Of a DNA stretch of 64,000 bases, positions 34,348-41,849 are shown piece by piece. Origin of the DNA: Mariniflexile sp044335535 (GTDB taxonomy: Bacteria > Bacteroidota > Bacteroidia > Flavobacteriales > Flavobacteriaceae); NCBI RefSeq assembly GCF_044335535.1, contig NZ_JBIQVZ010000001.1, positions 868,001 through 932,000 on the forward strand. Reading direction: 5' to 3'. The notes below the pieces were generated by a model. The model was not told the DNA's origin. It ran no database searches and was given only the letters and a program-made list of their open reading frames with translations. The position numbers and the translations under genes were made by a program. Numbering within the stretch: position 1 is the first letter of the stretch; every line of letters begins with the position of its first letter.

Positions 34348-35048
34348 GTATTCAAAATCTACATAAAAAGTTTGGAAAAAACCCCGTGCTAAGTGGTGTC
34401 GACTTATCTATTAAAGAAGGGGGTATTTTTGCAGTACTTGGACCTAACGGCTCTGGAAAAACCACCTTAATAAAATCTATATTAGGCATGGTAATTCCCA
34501 ATAAAGGCACCATATCTGTTTATGGTCAAAACATAAAAAACAATTCGGATTACCGCTATAACATTGATTATTTACCACAAATCGCCAACTTCCCTAGCAA
34601 TTTAAAAGTAAAAGAGCTTATTAAAATGATTAAGGATTTGCGTGGTAAAACCAGCGACGACGAACACCTTATTGAATTATTCAAACTAAATCCGTTTTTA
34701 GACAAAAAATTAGGAACACTTTCTGGCGGAACCAAGCAAAAAGTAAATCTGGTTTTAACCTTTATGTTTAATAGTCCGCTTATTATTTTGGATGAACCCA
34801 CATCCGGACTCGATCCCATATCACTTATTAGACTTAAAGATTTAATTCAAGTAGAAAAGGCTAAAGGAAAAACCATTTTAATAACCTCGCACATCATGAG
34901 TTTTGTTGAAGAAGTTTCCGATGAAGTCGTATTTCTTTTAGAAGGGAAAATTTACTTTAAAGGTTGCATTTCAGAATTAAAAATAAAAACAAATCAACCC
35001 GATTTCGAACACGCCATTGCATCCATTTTAACCGAGAACCATGCTTAA
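34341..35048 (+). CDS. nosF: NosF, ABC transporter ATPase
   Basis: The protein has 235 residues. The Walker A motif is GPNGSGKTT (about 34-42), the signature LSGGTKQK, Walker B LIILDEPTSGLDP and switch His in ITSHIMSF. It powers the NosDFY complex from the cytosol. The start overlaps nosD and the end overlaps nosY by 8 bp, so the three are translationally coupled. Confidence 0.94.
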   Translation: MVSIQNLHKKFGKNPVLSGVDLSIKEGGIFAVLGPNGSGKTTLIKSILGMVIPNKGTISVYGQNIKNNSDYRYNIDYLPQIANFPSNLKVKELIKMIKDLRGKTSDDEHLIELFKLNPFLDKKLGTLSGGTKQKVNLVLTFMFNSPLIILDEPTSGLDPISLIRLKDLIQVEKAKGKTILITSHIMSFVEEVSDEVVFLLEGKIYFKGCISELKIKTNQPDFEHAIASILTENHA

Positions 35049-35823
35049 AATATTAAAATATAGTTTTTACGATTTAATGCGAAGCCGCTGGAGTTATGTG
35101 TATTTCGCTTTTTATTTAATGCTTGGGATAGTCCTCCTTTTTTTAAACAATGATCTATCTAAAGCAGTCATTACTTTAATGAATGTGATCATCATATTAG
35201 TGCCACTAATCGGAACCATTTTTGGTGTTATGTATTATTACAATTCCAAAGAATTTACCGAGCTTCTTTTAGCACAACCCATAAAACGCTCTTCCATATT
35301 TTTAGGTCAATATCTAGGTGTTGCCTTGTCATTGTCTATGAGTTTGATTTTAGGCTTAGGATTGCCATTTATTTTTTACGGATTATTTAAAAGCCATGCT
35401 ATTTGGGATTTTTCATTATTGCTTATTACCGGCACTTTTTTAACCTTAATATTTACAGCATTGGCGTTTAATATTGCCTTATCCAATGAAAACAAAATTA
35501 AAGGCTTTGGATATGCCATTCTGCTATGGTTGTTTTTGGGCATTATTTACGATGGCATCTTTTTAATGTCATTAATATTATTTGAAGCGTATCCATTAGA
35601 TAAAATGTCATTAATAGGAACCATGCTAAATCCAATAGATTTATCGAGAACACTCATTCTTTTAAAACTTGATATCTCGGCATTATTGGGATATACAGGC
35701 GCTATTTTTAAACAATTTTTCGGAACTAGTTTCGGGTTAATTGTGTCATTTATAGCCCTATCCCTTTGGGTGGTTTTACCCGTTTTAAGCATCACTTTTA
35801 AGGCAAAAAAGAAGGATTTTTAA
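35041..35823 (+). CDS. nosY: NosY, ABC transporter permease
   Basis: The protein has 260 residues with six TM helices (about 18-36, 45-65, 92-115, 125-150, 158-182 and 230-250). It is of the ABC-2 type: YSFYDLMRSRWSYVYFAFY at the N-terminus, then YYYNSKEFTELLLAQPIKRSSIFLGQYLG, which is characteristic of NosY. It is the membrane part of NosDFY. It ends the nosLDFY run. Confidence 0.93.
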   Translation: MLKILKYSFYDLMRSRWSYVYFAFYLMLGIVLLFLNNDLSKAVITLMNVIIILVPLIGTIFGVMYYYNSKEFTELLLAQPIKRSSIFLGQYLGVALSLSMSLILGLGLPFIFYGLFKSHAIWDFSLLLITGTFLTLIFTALAFNIALSNENKIKGFGYAILLWLFLGIIYDGIFLMSLILFEAYPLDKMSLIGTMLNPIDLSRTLILLKLDISALLGYTGAIFKQFFGTSFGLIVSFIALSLWVVLPVLSITFKAKKKDF

Positions 35824-35873
35824 TTATTTCAAAATATCATATTAAGTTTAAAAGAGTTCAGTAAATTTGACCC

Positions 35874-36269
35874 ATGATTTCAACAATCGCTAATAAAATA
35901 ACAGCATTTGTTTTAGTGTTTATATTATTTGCACATAATGTAAACACACTGGCTATTATTGGCGATTTCGTTATAAATCAGGACTTCATTGCAAAAACCC
36001 TGTGTATTCAAAAAGACAACCAACAAGGGTGTAACGGTAAATGTCATTTAATGAAGGAATTAAAGAAAAATGCCCCGGAATCAAATACAACGATACCTGT
36101 GCAAGAAACAAAACGTTTCTCGTTAGATGCATTTTGTCTTTATAAAATTAATTCCTCAGAACATCTAAATTTTGTAAATAAAGCATACCAAATTGGGTTT
36201 AGCCCATATTCACAAAATCTACTTCACACGTATTTCGATATCGATACGCCACCTCCCATATTCATCTAG
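35874..36269 (+). CDS. Small Cys-containing membrane-anchored or exported protein
   Basis: The protein has 131 residues. The N-terminal hydrophobic segment (about 8-25) is a signal or anchor. A CIQ..NQQGCNGKCHLMKEL cluster (C-x9-C-x3-C-H-x-M) in the middle could bind copper. The C-terminus is rich in aromatic, Asp and Pro residues (YFDIDTPPPIFI). Short proteins of this kind precede copper-related TonB receptors in Flavobacteria. Its stop codon is the first base of a palindromic element. A role in copper handling for NosZ is inferred only from context. Confidence 0.6.
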   Translation: MISTIANKITAFVLVFILFAHNVNTLAIIGDFVINQDFIAKTLCIQKDNQQGCNGKCHLMKELKKNAPESNTTIPVQETKRFSLDAFCLYKINSSEHLNFVNKAYQIGFSPYSQNLLHTYFDIDTPPPIFI

Positions 36270-36431
36270 TGTCGTGTCAATGCTACTGTGTCGTTTAAGT
36301 CGCCGTTATTTTTTATCTGGCCAAGGCAAAAAAATGTTGCATAGCCGTAGCTACGGAACTGTTTTTTAACGAAGGTCAGGTGAAAAAGAACAAGACTTGG
36401 AATGGCTAAAGTAGGGTTGACAGGACACTAG
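36266..36431. mobile_element. MITE-like long palindrome
   Basis: Ends CTAGTGTCGTGTCAATGCTACT and AGTAGGGTTGACAGGACACTAG are imperfect inverted repeats of about 22 bp. The interior is also palindromic (CTTGGCC-like arms and A/T runs) around the centre CCGTAGCTACGG. It is 166 bp long and has no ORF. It abuts the stop codon of the upstream gene, and CTAG at each edge could be a target duplication or part of the ends. Confidence 0.65.
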
Positions 36432-36570
36432 TTTTTACAGCTTATTAATGACCCTTTTCTGGCTTATAACCTAAGCGAGCATGAGGTATTATGCATTACA
36501 AAAAAATGTGTGGTTTGTCATGCTACGCGAAATTTAAAAAATAATATAGATGAAATGCCCATAACTGAAG

Positions 36571-36605
36571 GAGTTATGAGTTATGAGTTATGAGTTATGA
36601 GTTAT
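36571..36605 (+). repeat. Five tandem GAGTTAT units
   Basis: A 7-bp unit is repeated five times, preceded by CCCATAACT and followed by GGG, so the array is bounded by an inverted repeat. The rest of the 36432-36660 gap shows no gene. Confidence 0.85.
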
Positions 36606-36666
36606 GGGCAAAGAGTCTAACCACGGGTTAAGGATTAACAATTAACCAAAATTAAAATAACAAACA

Positions 36667-36756
36667 AAACCCTTAAAACCAGTATGAGTAACCTTTGTTA
36701 AGTCCCTCCTTCGGAGGGGTTGGGGAGGCTTAGGGTTAGGGGCTAAATAATAACAG
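36667..36756 (+). repeat. Leader element with UUCG hairpin, copy 1
   Basis: AACCCTTAAAACCAGTATGAG, then hairpin CCCTC-CTTCG-GAGGG (36704-36718), then GGTTAGGGGCTAAATAA shortly before the ATG. The same composition precedes the SUMF-like gene at 48860. Confidence 0.7.
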
Positions 36757-37602
36757 ATGAAATTAAAATATATTTTACAGATAGTGTTCATTGCTATACT
36801 AGCAACATCTTGCTCAACCGACAATGATGACGAAATAACGATTAATGAGATTGAAGGACTTGTTAAAATCCAAGACCTTTCAAACAGTACCCATACTATT
36901 GAACTATATAATGCTACAGGGCAATTTAAAACAGGATACAATGCAATAAGTATTCGAATTAAAGACAATACGTCCAACACCTATATAGAAAATGCCACCG
37001 TATCTTGGAATCCAATAATGCACATGCCGGACATGCAACATTCTTGTCCTAAATCAGCTATCGGAAAAGCTTTAGGAAAAGAAACAGTCTATGAAGGATT
37101 TATTATTTATCAAATGACTGGTATGGATGGTTCTGGCTGGTCATTGACTGTTAATTATTCTATAAATGGCGTTGAATATTCCATAACAGATACTATAACC
37201 GTCATACAGAATGCTAAACAACATGTAACTAGTTTTATGGGGAGCGATAACAATCGTTATGTCATGGCTATCATTGAGCCAAAAACACCAAAAATTGCTA
37301 TTAACAATTTAAAAATTGGTTTGTTTAAAATGGAAACCATGATGTCGTTTCCTGTTGTTGAAAATTATAAAATCACCCTAGACCCACGCATGCCAGGGAT
37401 GGGAAATCACAGTTCACCCAACAACACAGATTTAACCTTTAATACAGAGGACGCTATGTATCATGGCAATTTATCGCTTACCATGACAGGATATTGGGTA
37501 CTTAATTTAAAGTTACTAAATGCTGAAAACGACGTATTAAAAGGTGAAGATGTTACAACCGAAAACACCCAAAGCTCGCTTTATTTAGAGTTGGAGTTTT
37601 AA
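36757..37602 (+). CDS. FixH/YtkA-like lipoprotein, probably copper-related
   Basis: The protein has 281 residues. The lipobox Cys is at residue 19 (ILATSCSTD). There appear to be two beta-sandwich units. Each has a Met/His-rich turn that could bind Cu(I): WNPIMHMPDMQHSCP (about 87-101) and DPRMPGMGNHSSP (about 208-220). These recall YtkA/FixH-type domains. It lies directly upstream of the OprC-like TonB receptor, so a surface copper-binding lipoprotein partner is a sensible inference. Confidence 0.65.
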   Translation: MKLKYILQIVFIAILATSCSTDNDDEITINEIEGLVKIQDLSNSTHTIELYNATGQFKTGYNAISIRIKDNTSNTYIENATVSWNPIMHMPDMQHSCPKSAIGKALGKETVYEGFIIYQMTGMDGSGWSLTVNYSINGVEYSITDTITVIQNAKQHVTSFMGSDNNRYVMAIIEPKTPKIAINNLKIGLFKMETMMSFPVVENYKITLDPRMPGMGNHSSPNNTDLTFNTEDAMYHGNLSLTMTGYWVLNLKLLNAENDVLKGEDVTTENTQSSLYLELEF

Positions 37603-37622
37603 GCTTAAACAACATTTAATAT

Positions 37623-37753
37623 GAGATTGTCTAAAAAGTAAACTTTCATGTCAGTTTGAGCGCAGTCGAAAACCTTATGAATCAGATTACCAATGCATTT
37701 CGACTGCGCTCAATGTGACAATTTGCTTCTAAATAGACTTTTTAGACAGTCTC
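37623..37753. mobile_element. GTCTAAAAAGT-tipped palindromic element, copy B
   Basis: The tips GAGATTGTCTAAAAAGT and ACTTTTTAGACAGTCTC form a 17-bp inverted repeat. The inner arms are GTCAGTTTGAGCGCAGTCGAA and TTTCGACTGCGCTCAATGTGAC. The element is 131 bp, has no ORF and is MITE-like. Copies lie at 50373 and 63949 (partial), with a core-only copy at 31909. Confidence 0.8.
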
Positions 37754-37767
37754 ACAAAGTTTTGCCA

Positions 37768-39771
37768 ATGAAAAAGTATATTATATGGGGCGTTAGTTTG
37801 CTATTTGCTACACTAGCATGCGCTCAAGACATAGAAAACCACCTTGAAAAAAAGGACACTATTAATTTAAATGAAATTATGGTGGTTGGAAGGCATAAGC
37901 TAAGCAACTACCGTCAGGAAAAAACACTATCCAGTATTGATGATTTTTTAGAAAAATCCAACAAAATCACCATGATTAAGCGTGGAAATTATGCTTGGGA
38001 GGCTTCTTTAAATAATATGAATAGCAACAGGCTATCCATAACTATTGATGGCATGCAAATTTTTGGAGCCTGTACGGATAAAATGGATCCTATTACATCG
38101 TATGTTGATGTTTCAAATCTTGAAAAAGTAAGTGTTGGCTCAGGACAAGAAGGTACCGAACATGGTCATTGTGTTGGTGGTGGTATCGACTTGCAATTAC
38201 CACAATCCACCTTTGGAGTTTCAGGGTTAAAAACAAGTATGGATGTGGGGTATGAAACCAATGGCAACTATAAAACTACGGGATTAGACATGGAATATTC
38301 CAACCATAAATTCTATTTAAACGCCGACGGAATTTATAGAAAATCCGATAATTATAAAGCTGGAGGAAACAAAGAAGTACTCTATTCCCAATTTGAAAAA
38401 TATAACATTTCTTTACAAAGCGGTTATAAACTAAGCAGATATGAATCTTTAGATGCCCATATAATCTATGATAAAGCAACCAACATCGGTTACCCAGCTT
38501 TACCCATGGATGTTTCGTTGGCTGAAGCATTCATCACTTCGTTAACACATCATTACGCAAACGATTCAACATTTATAAAATCGTTGGAAACAAAAATATA
38601 TTTTAATACGATAACCCATATTATGGACGACTCCAAACGTCCCGTAGTGCCTATTCGCATGGATATGCCTGGGTGGAGCGACACCTATGGATTTTACAGT
38701 AAAGCAAGTATTAAAGAAAATAAGCATAATGTGATTTTCAATTTTAACGGATTTTACAACCGGTCTTTGGCAGAAATGACCATGTACCCAAACGACACCA
38801 ATCAACCCGCTATGTTTATGTACACGTGGCCAGATATCAGAACACTTTATACAGGTGTTTATGCAAAAGACAGCTATCGTTTTAATGAAAATGAAACCCT
38901 TTCAACATCACTTCGTTTTGGTTTTCATAAAAACAGGATTGCAAAAAAAACAGGTTTGGAAAGTCTTCAAATATTCTATCCTGAAATTGATGCGTCAAAA
39001 AGCCGGTTTCTAACCAGCATGTCATCAAATTATGAGATAAAAAAACACAAGTTCGATGTTGCATTTGGTCTGGGATATGGTGAAAGAGCACCAACAGTTA
39101 GTGAAGGTTACGGTTTTTTCCTTTTCAACAGTTTTGATAATTACGATTATATAGGCAACCCCACTTTAAAAAATGAAAAAGCTATAGAAGCCAATTTGAA
39201 AGCTAATTATCATTATAAAAAATTCCATATAGGTATTGAATCCTCCTATTTTCATATTACGGATTATATCATTGGTGAAATTGATGCGACATTAAGTCCC
39301 ATGACTATTGGCGCTAATGGTGTGCAAGTATATACCCAATTAAATGATGCAACCATTTTTGATGTCTATTTAAATTCATCATACCAACTTTCAAAAACAT
39401 TCTCGGTTAATGCAACGGTTGGTTATAACTACGGAAAAGGGAGTAACAAAGAACCCTTACCGCTTATAAAACCGTTTTCTTATTTAGCTGAAATAAATTA
39501 TAACACATCCAGCTTTAATGCAGCCATCCAACTTGAAGGAAATGGCAACCAAAGTAAGTACAGTCGTTTTTATGGTGAAGACGAAACACCACCATACGCC
39601 GTTTTAAATTTAAATCTTGGAAATATATTTTATATAAACAACCAAAAAACCGTGCTAAAATACGGCATTGAAAATATATTCGACACCAACTATTCAACCT
39701 ATGCCGATTGGAATAACATACCAAGACAAGGCAGGAATATGTATATAAACCTATCTTTTGTATTACAATAA
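37768..39771 (+). CDS. TonB-dependent outer-membrane receptor, OprC/NosA-like (copper)
   Basis: The protein has 667 residues from the ATG at 37768. The frame is open to 37693, but that part lies in the palindromic repeat, and MKKYIIWGVSLLFATLACAQ is a proper signal peptide. A plug domain (about 35-160) precedes a 22-strand barrel. The plug contains GMQIFGAC102TDKM106DP, the C-x3-M copper motif known from Pseudomonas OprC, and a His/Cys turn EHGHCVGGGIDL. The barrel has TMYPN and ends YINLSFVLQ. It probably imports copper for NosZ and NirK. Its last 40 bases are one arm of the direct repeat bounding the genomic island. Confidence 0.85.
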   Translation: MKKYIIWGVSLLFATLACAQDIENHLEKKDTINLNEIMVVGRHKLSNYRQEKTLSSIDDFLEKSNKITMIKRGNYAWEASLNNMNSNRLSITIDGMQIFGACTDKMDPITSYVDVSNLEKVSVGSGQEGTEHGHCVGGGIDLQLPQSTFGVSGLKTSMDVGYETNGNYKTTGLDMEYSNHKFYLNADGIYRKSDNYKAGGNKEVLYSQFEKYNISLQSGYKLSRYESLDAHIIYDKATNIGYPALPMDVSLAEAFITSLTHHYANDSTFIKSLETKIYFNTITHIMDDSKRPVVPIRMDMPGWSDTYGFYSKASIKENKHNVIFNFNGFYNRSLAEMTMYPNDTNQPAMFMYTWPDIRTLYTGVYAKDSYRFNENETLSTSLRFGFHKNRIAKKTGLESLQIFYPEIDASKSRFLTSMSSNYEIKKHKFDVAFGLGYGERAPTVSEGYGFFLFNSFDNYDYIGNPTLKNEKAIEANLKANYHYKKFHIGIESSYFHITDYIIGEIDATLSPMTIGANGVQVYTQLNDATIFDVYLNSSYQLSKTFSVNATVGYNYGKGSNKEPLPLIKPFSYLAEINYNTSSFNAAIQLEGNGNQSKYSRFYGEDETPPYAVLNLNLGNIFYINNQKTVLKYGIENIFDTNYSTYADWNNIPRQGRNMYINLSFVLQ

Positions 39772-39778
39772 TATTGGT
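39731..39778 (+). repeat. Left direct repeat (attL candidate) at the TonB-receptor 3' end
   Basis: GCAGGAATATGTATATAAAC, then CTATCTTTTGTATTACAATAATATTGG. About 90 percent of its bases match 47018-47064. It covers the last 13 codons and stop of the receptor gene. Confidence 0.8.
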
Positions 39779-39843
39779 TAGAGGTTGTATAAAACCAAAT
39801 CGAATTTGTTTTTTACAAGTGTGGTAAATTTCACAAAAAACCT

Positions 39844-39851
39844 TATATTTG
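39844..39851 (+). promoter_or_regulatory. Candidate promoter of the island XRE gene
   Basis: TATATTTG matches TAnnTTTG and ends only 4 bp before the ATG, which would give a nearly leaderless mRNA. A dyad TGTGGTAAATTTCACA lies just upstream at about the -33 position and could be an operator. Confidence 0.4.
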
Positions 39852-39855
39852 GTTC

Positions 39856-40239
39856 ATGGAAACAGCAACAAAACCAAACCACATAGGCAGAAAGATTAGC
39901 CGTATCAGGGAGCTAAGAGGCATGAAACAGGAAACCTTGGCGGAAAAACTTGGAATTAGCCAACAATCCGTTTCTAATTTGGAACAATCCGAAAAGATTG
40001 AGGATGATAAATTGGTGCAGATTGCCAATGCTTTGGGAGTAACAAAGGAAGCTATTGAGAATTTTTCTGAGGAAGCGGTATTTAACTACTTTAGTAATTT
40101 TTATGACAATAGTACAGCTCAAGTAAATCATAACAATTGTACTTTTAATCCTTTAGACAAAGTAGTTGAACTATATGAGCGTCTAGTTCAAGCCGAAAAA
40201 GACAAAATCGAGTATTTGGAGAAACTACTCAATAAATAA
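39856..40239 (+). CDS. XRE-family transcriptional regulator
   Basis: The protein has 127 residues. The N-terminal helix-turn-helix (about 11-66) is IGRKISRIRELRGMKQETLAEKLGISQQSVSNLEQ. The C-terminal part (about 70-127) ends in a helical coiled-coil-like stretch (VVELYERLVQAEKDKIEYLEKLL), probably for dimerisation. It is the only plus-strand gene of the island and lies just inside its left edge. It may control its own promoter and perhaps the island. Confidence 0.85.
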   Translation: METATKPNHIGRKISRIRELRGMKQETLAEKLGISQQSVSNLEQSEKIEDDKLVQIANALGVTKEAIENFSEEAVFNYFSNFYDNSTAQVNHNNCTFNPLDKVVELYERLVQAEKDKIEYLEKLLNK

Positions 40240-40340
40240 TACCATACCAGAAGAAAATAATTGCCTAGACGCACTCAAAGTGGTGGTTTCCTTTAGTTTA
40301 AAATCGCTGCTATAGGTTGATTTAATATTTTCAACGTTCC

Positions 40341-40518
40341 ATGTATGGTGTCGTAGCTATCCCGCAGGGTAGCTATGTACTATACAGATTGTTGTGTTTT
40401 CGTTCTTTATTTTTTCTTCTTTTTCAGCGGTTGGGCAGACACACTCTTTGCCAAGTTTTGGTCTGCGTGTCGACTTGTGCGACTTGGCAATGTGTGTGGC
40501 TTGTCAGGGTTGAGTTTA
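40341..40518. repeat. Left flank hairpins of the methyltransferase operon
   Basis: The palindrome TAGCTATCCC-GC-AGGGTAGCTA (40354-40375) is followed by CTATACAGATTGTTGTGTTT. A second inverted repeat follows: CACACTCTTTGCCAAG (40440-40455) against CTTGGCAATGTGTGTG (40483-40498). The first hairpin and its tail resemble the reverse complement of the hairpin at 46362-46421 on the other side. No gene is seen in 40240-40518. Confidence 0.6.
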
Positions 40519-41154
40519 TTAATATAATACCATTTCATGTCTCATTTTATACAGTAAATCAGCTAGGTTTCTGTCTTTTTTCACTAGAACCGCATTATTT
40601 ATTCTCTGGTCAAGTAAAAGCGTCAAATAGTCTGACAACTTATTGAAATCTTGATAATGTACTGATATAGCATTAGAAACCGTGTAAACAATTTCATTTT
40701 TGAAATCTTCAATTGTTTGTTCAGAAATACCTTCTGAAGATAGTTTCTTGTCTTTTTCTACCTCCTCCATTGAAGTTGGTAAGCCTCCAAATCCAATTGA
40801 TTTTGACATCTTAGAATTTCTAAAAGAGCTTTTAATTAAAGCGGCAGAATCACAAGCAAGAAGAAACAAGTGTTGGTCTTTAAAAACACTCATTTCATTC
40901 AATTTGATAAATGCTTTTTTGGGAAATGAGTCCAAACATTCACCACCATATAATTGATTAGATTGTCCATGTCCCAAAAAAAGAATTCGTGAATTTCGTT
41001 CAAGGCTAGAAATTATATCAAATGTTTTAGAATAAGATTCATCATTAGGGTGAATTTCATAAACATTACACTTATTGCTGTAACTCTTAAGCTTTGTAAT
41101 TATCTCAAACAAAAATTGAGTAGATGGATCTATGGAAATAATTATTTGAATCAC
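40519..41154 (-). CDS. Small caspase/CHAT-like putative protease effector
   Basis: The protein has 211 residues with no signal peptide or TM. Two hydrophobic strands each end in a candidate catalytic residue: RILFLGH62GQSNQLYGG and HLFLLAC101DSAAL, separated by 38 residues. This is the layout of caspase-fold (C14/CHAT/C25) His-Cys peptidases. The early strand (MIQIIISID) and FGGLPTSMEEVE after the Cys also fit. It is smaller than usual CHAT domains, so the assignment rests on motif pattern only. It is the last gene of the operon, and its start overlaps the receiver gene by 4 bp. I infer that it is the effector. Confidence 0.5.
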   Translation of the reverse strand: MIQIIISIDPSTQFLFEIITKLKSYSNKCNVYEIHPNDESYSKTFDIISSLERNSRILFLGHGQSNQLYGGECLDSFPKKAFIKLNEMSVFKDQHLFLLACDSAALIKSSFRNSKMSKSIGFGGLPTSMEEVEKDKKLSSEGISEQTIEDFKNEIVYTVSNAISVHYQDFNKLSDYLTLLLDQRINNAVLVKKDRNLADLLYKMRHEMVLY

Positions 41155-41849
41155 TCCTTTGGGAAATTATTAAGTTCAATTAAATGAGCAACCGTTAACT
41201 CTACTAAATACTTTTGGAGTGCAATACCGTGGTGATTATCCTTATCTATTTCGTGAGCTATATCAGCAAGTGATTTATCTTTGAATTTTGGATAAACACT
41301 TTTAAATTTGAAAGTGCCGTATTTCTCTAAATATGGAATAATATGATTTTTAAAAGAATACGTTTTCTCATTAGCAGTAAACAACTCGGTCAATTCTGTA
41401 GGTATATTTTCCCTTTTGATAAAATCATCTATTTTTAGTCTTATTAACTCTTTAATTTTATTCGGGGTATCAAATATTTTTACAACATTATCTTGATCTG
41501 CAGAATACAAACAAAATTTGGCTCGTTTAAATCTGTACCCTTGAGATTCACTATCTCTTTTTAACCTTCTTAATAATTCATAACCGTCTAGATTTGGGTC
41601 TTTAAAATCATAATCAGAAGCAATTATGTCAAAGTTTTGATTTGCTAGATTATCTTTTATGAATTGGTGTATTTTGTCTTTATCAAGTACGATTTTACCG
41701 TTATTATTTCTAACCTTGAAAGTATCATCTCCTAAATCAATAAAGACCTCATCTAAGTCAAAACCTCTTGATTTAAGTTTTTTCTTTAAACTTCCTATTT
41801 GTTCAGGGATTTTAGAATCATCGATATAAAGTAGTCTCTTTACACTCAT
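41151..41849 (-). CDS. Receiver-like protein with C-terminal helical domain
   Basis: The protein has 232 residues. The N-terminal part resembles a response-regulator receiver: RLLYIDD (Asp10/Asp11), IIASD79YDFKDPNLDGYELLRRL with a candidate phosphoacceptor Asp79, and CLYS116ADQD at the conserved Ser/Thr position. There is an insertion after the first strand (about 35-70). The C-terminal part (about 140-232) is helical, with no DNA-binding motif that I recognise. It overlaps the GHKL gene by 4 bp and the protease-like gene by 4 bp. It probably links the ATPase/kinase to the protease-like protein through phosphotransfer or binding. Confidence 0.6.
   Translation of the reverse strand: MSVKRLLYIDDSKIPEQIGSLKKKLKSRGFDLDEVFIDLGDDTFKVRNNNGKIVLDKDKIHQFIKDNLANQNFDIIASDYDFKDPNLDGYELLRRLKRDSESQGYRFKRAKFCLYSADQDNVVKIFDTPNKIKELIRLKIDDFIKRENIPTELTELFTANEKTYSFKNHIIPYLEKYGTFKFKSVYPKFKDKSLADIAHEIDKDNHHGIALQKYLVELTVAHLIELNNFPKE

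Noticed and set aside
36642..36980. 112-residue minus-strand ORF
   Set aside because: Its start lies within the Met/His lipoprotein gene and its end in the repeat leader; it is a shadow frame.
40341..40646. 101-residue plus-strand ORF at the island's left flank
   Set aside because: It runs through two palindromes and into the antisense of the protease-like gene; composition is not coding-like.
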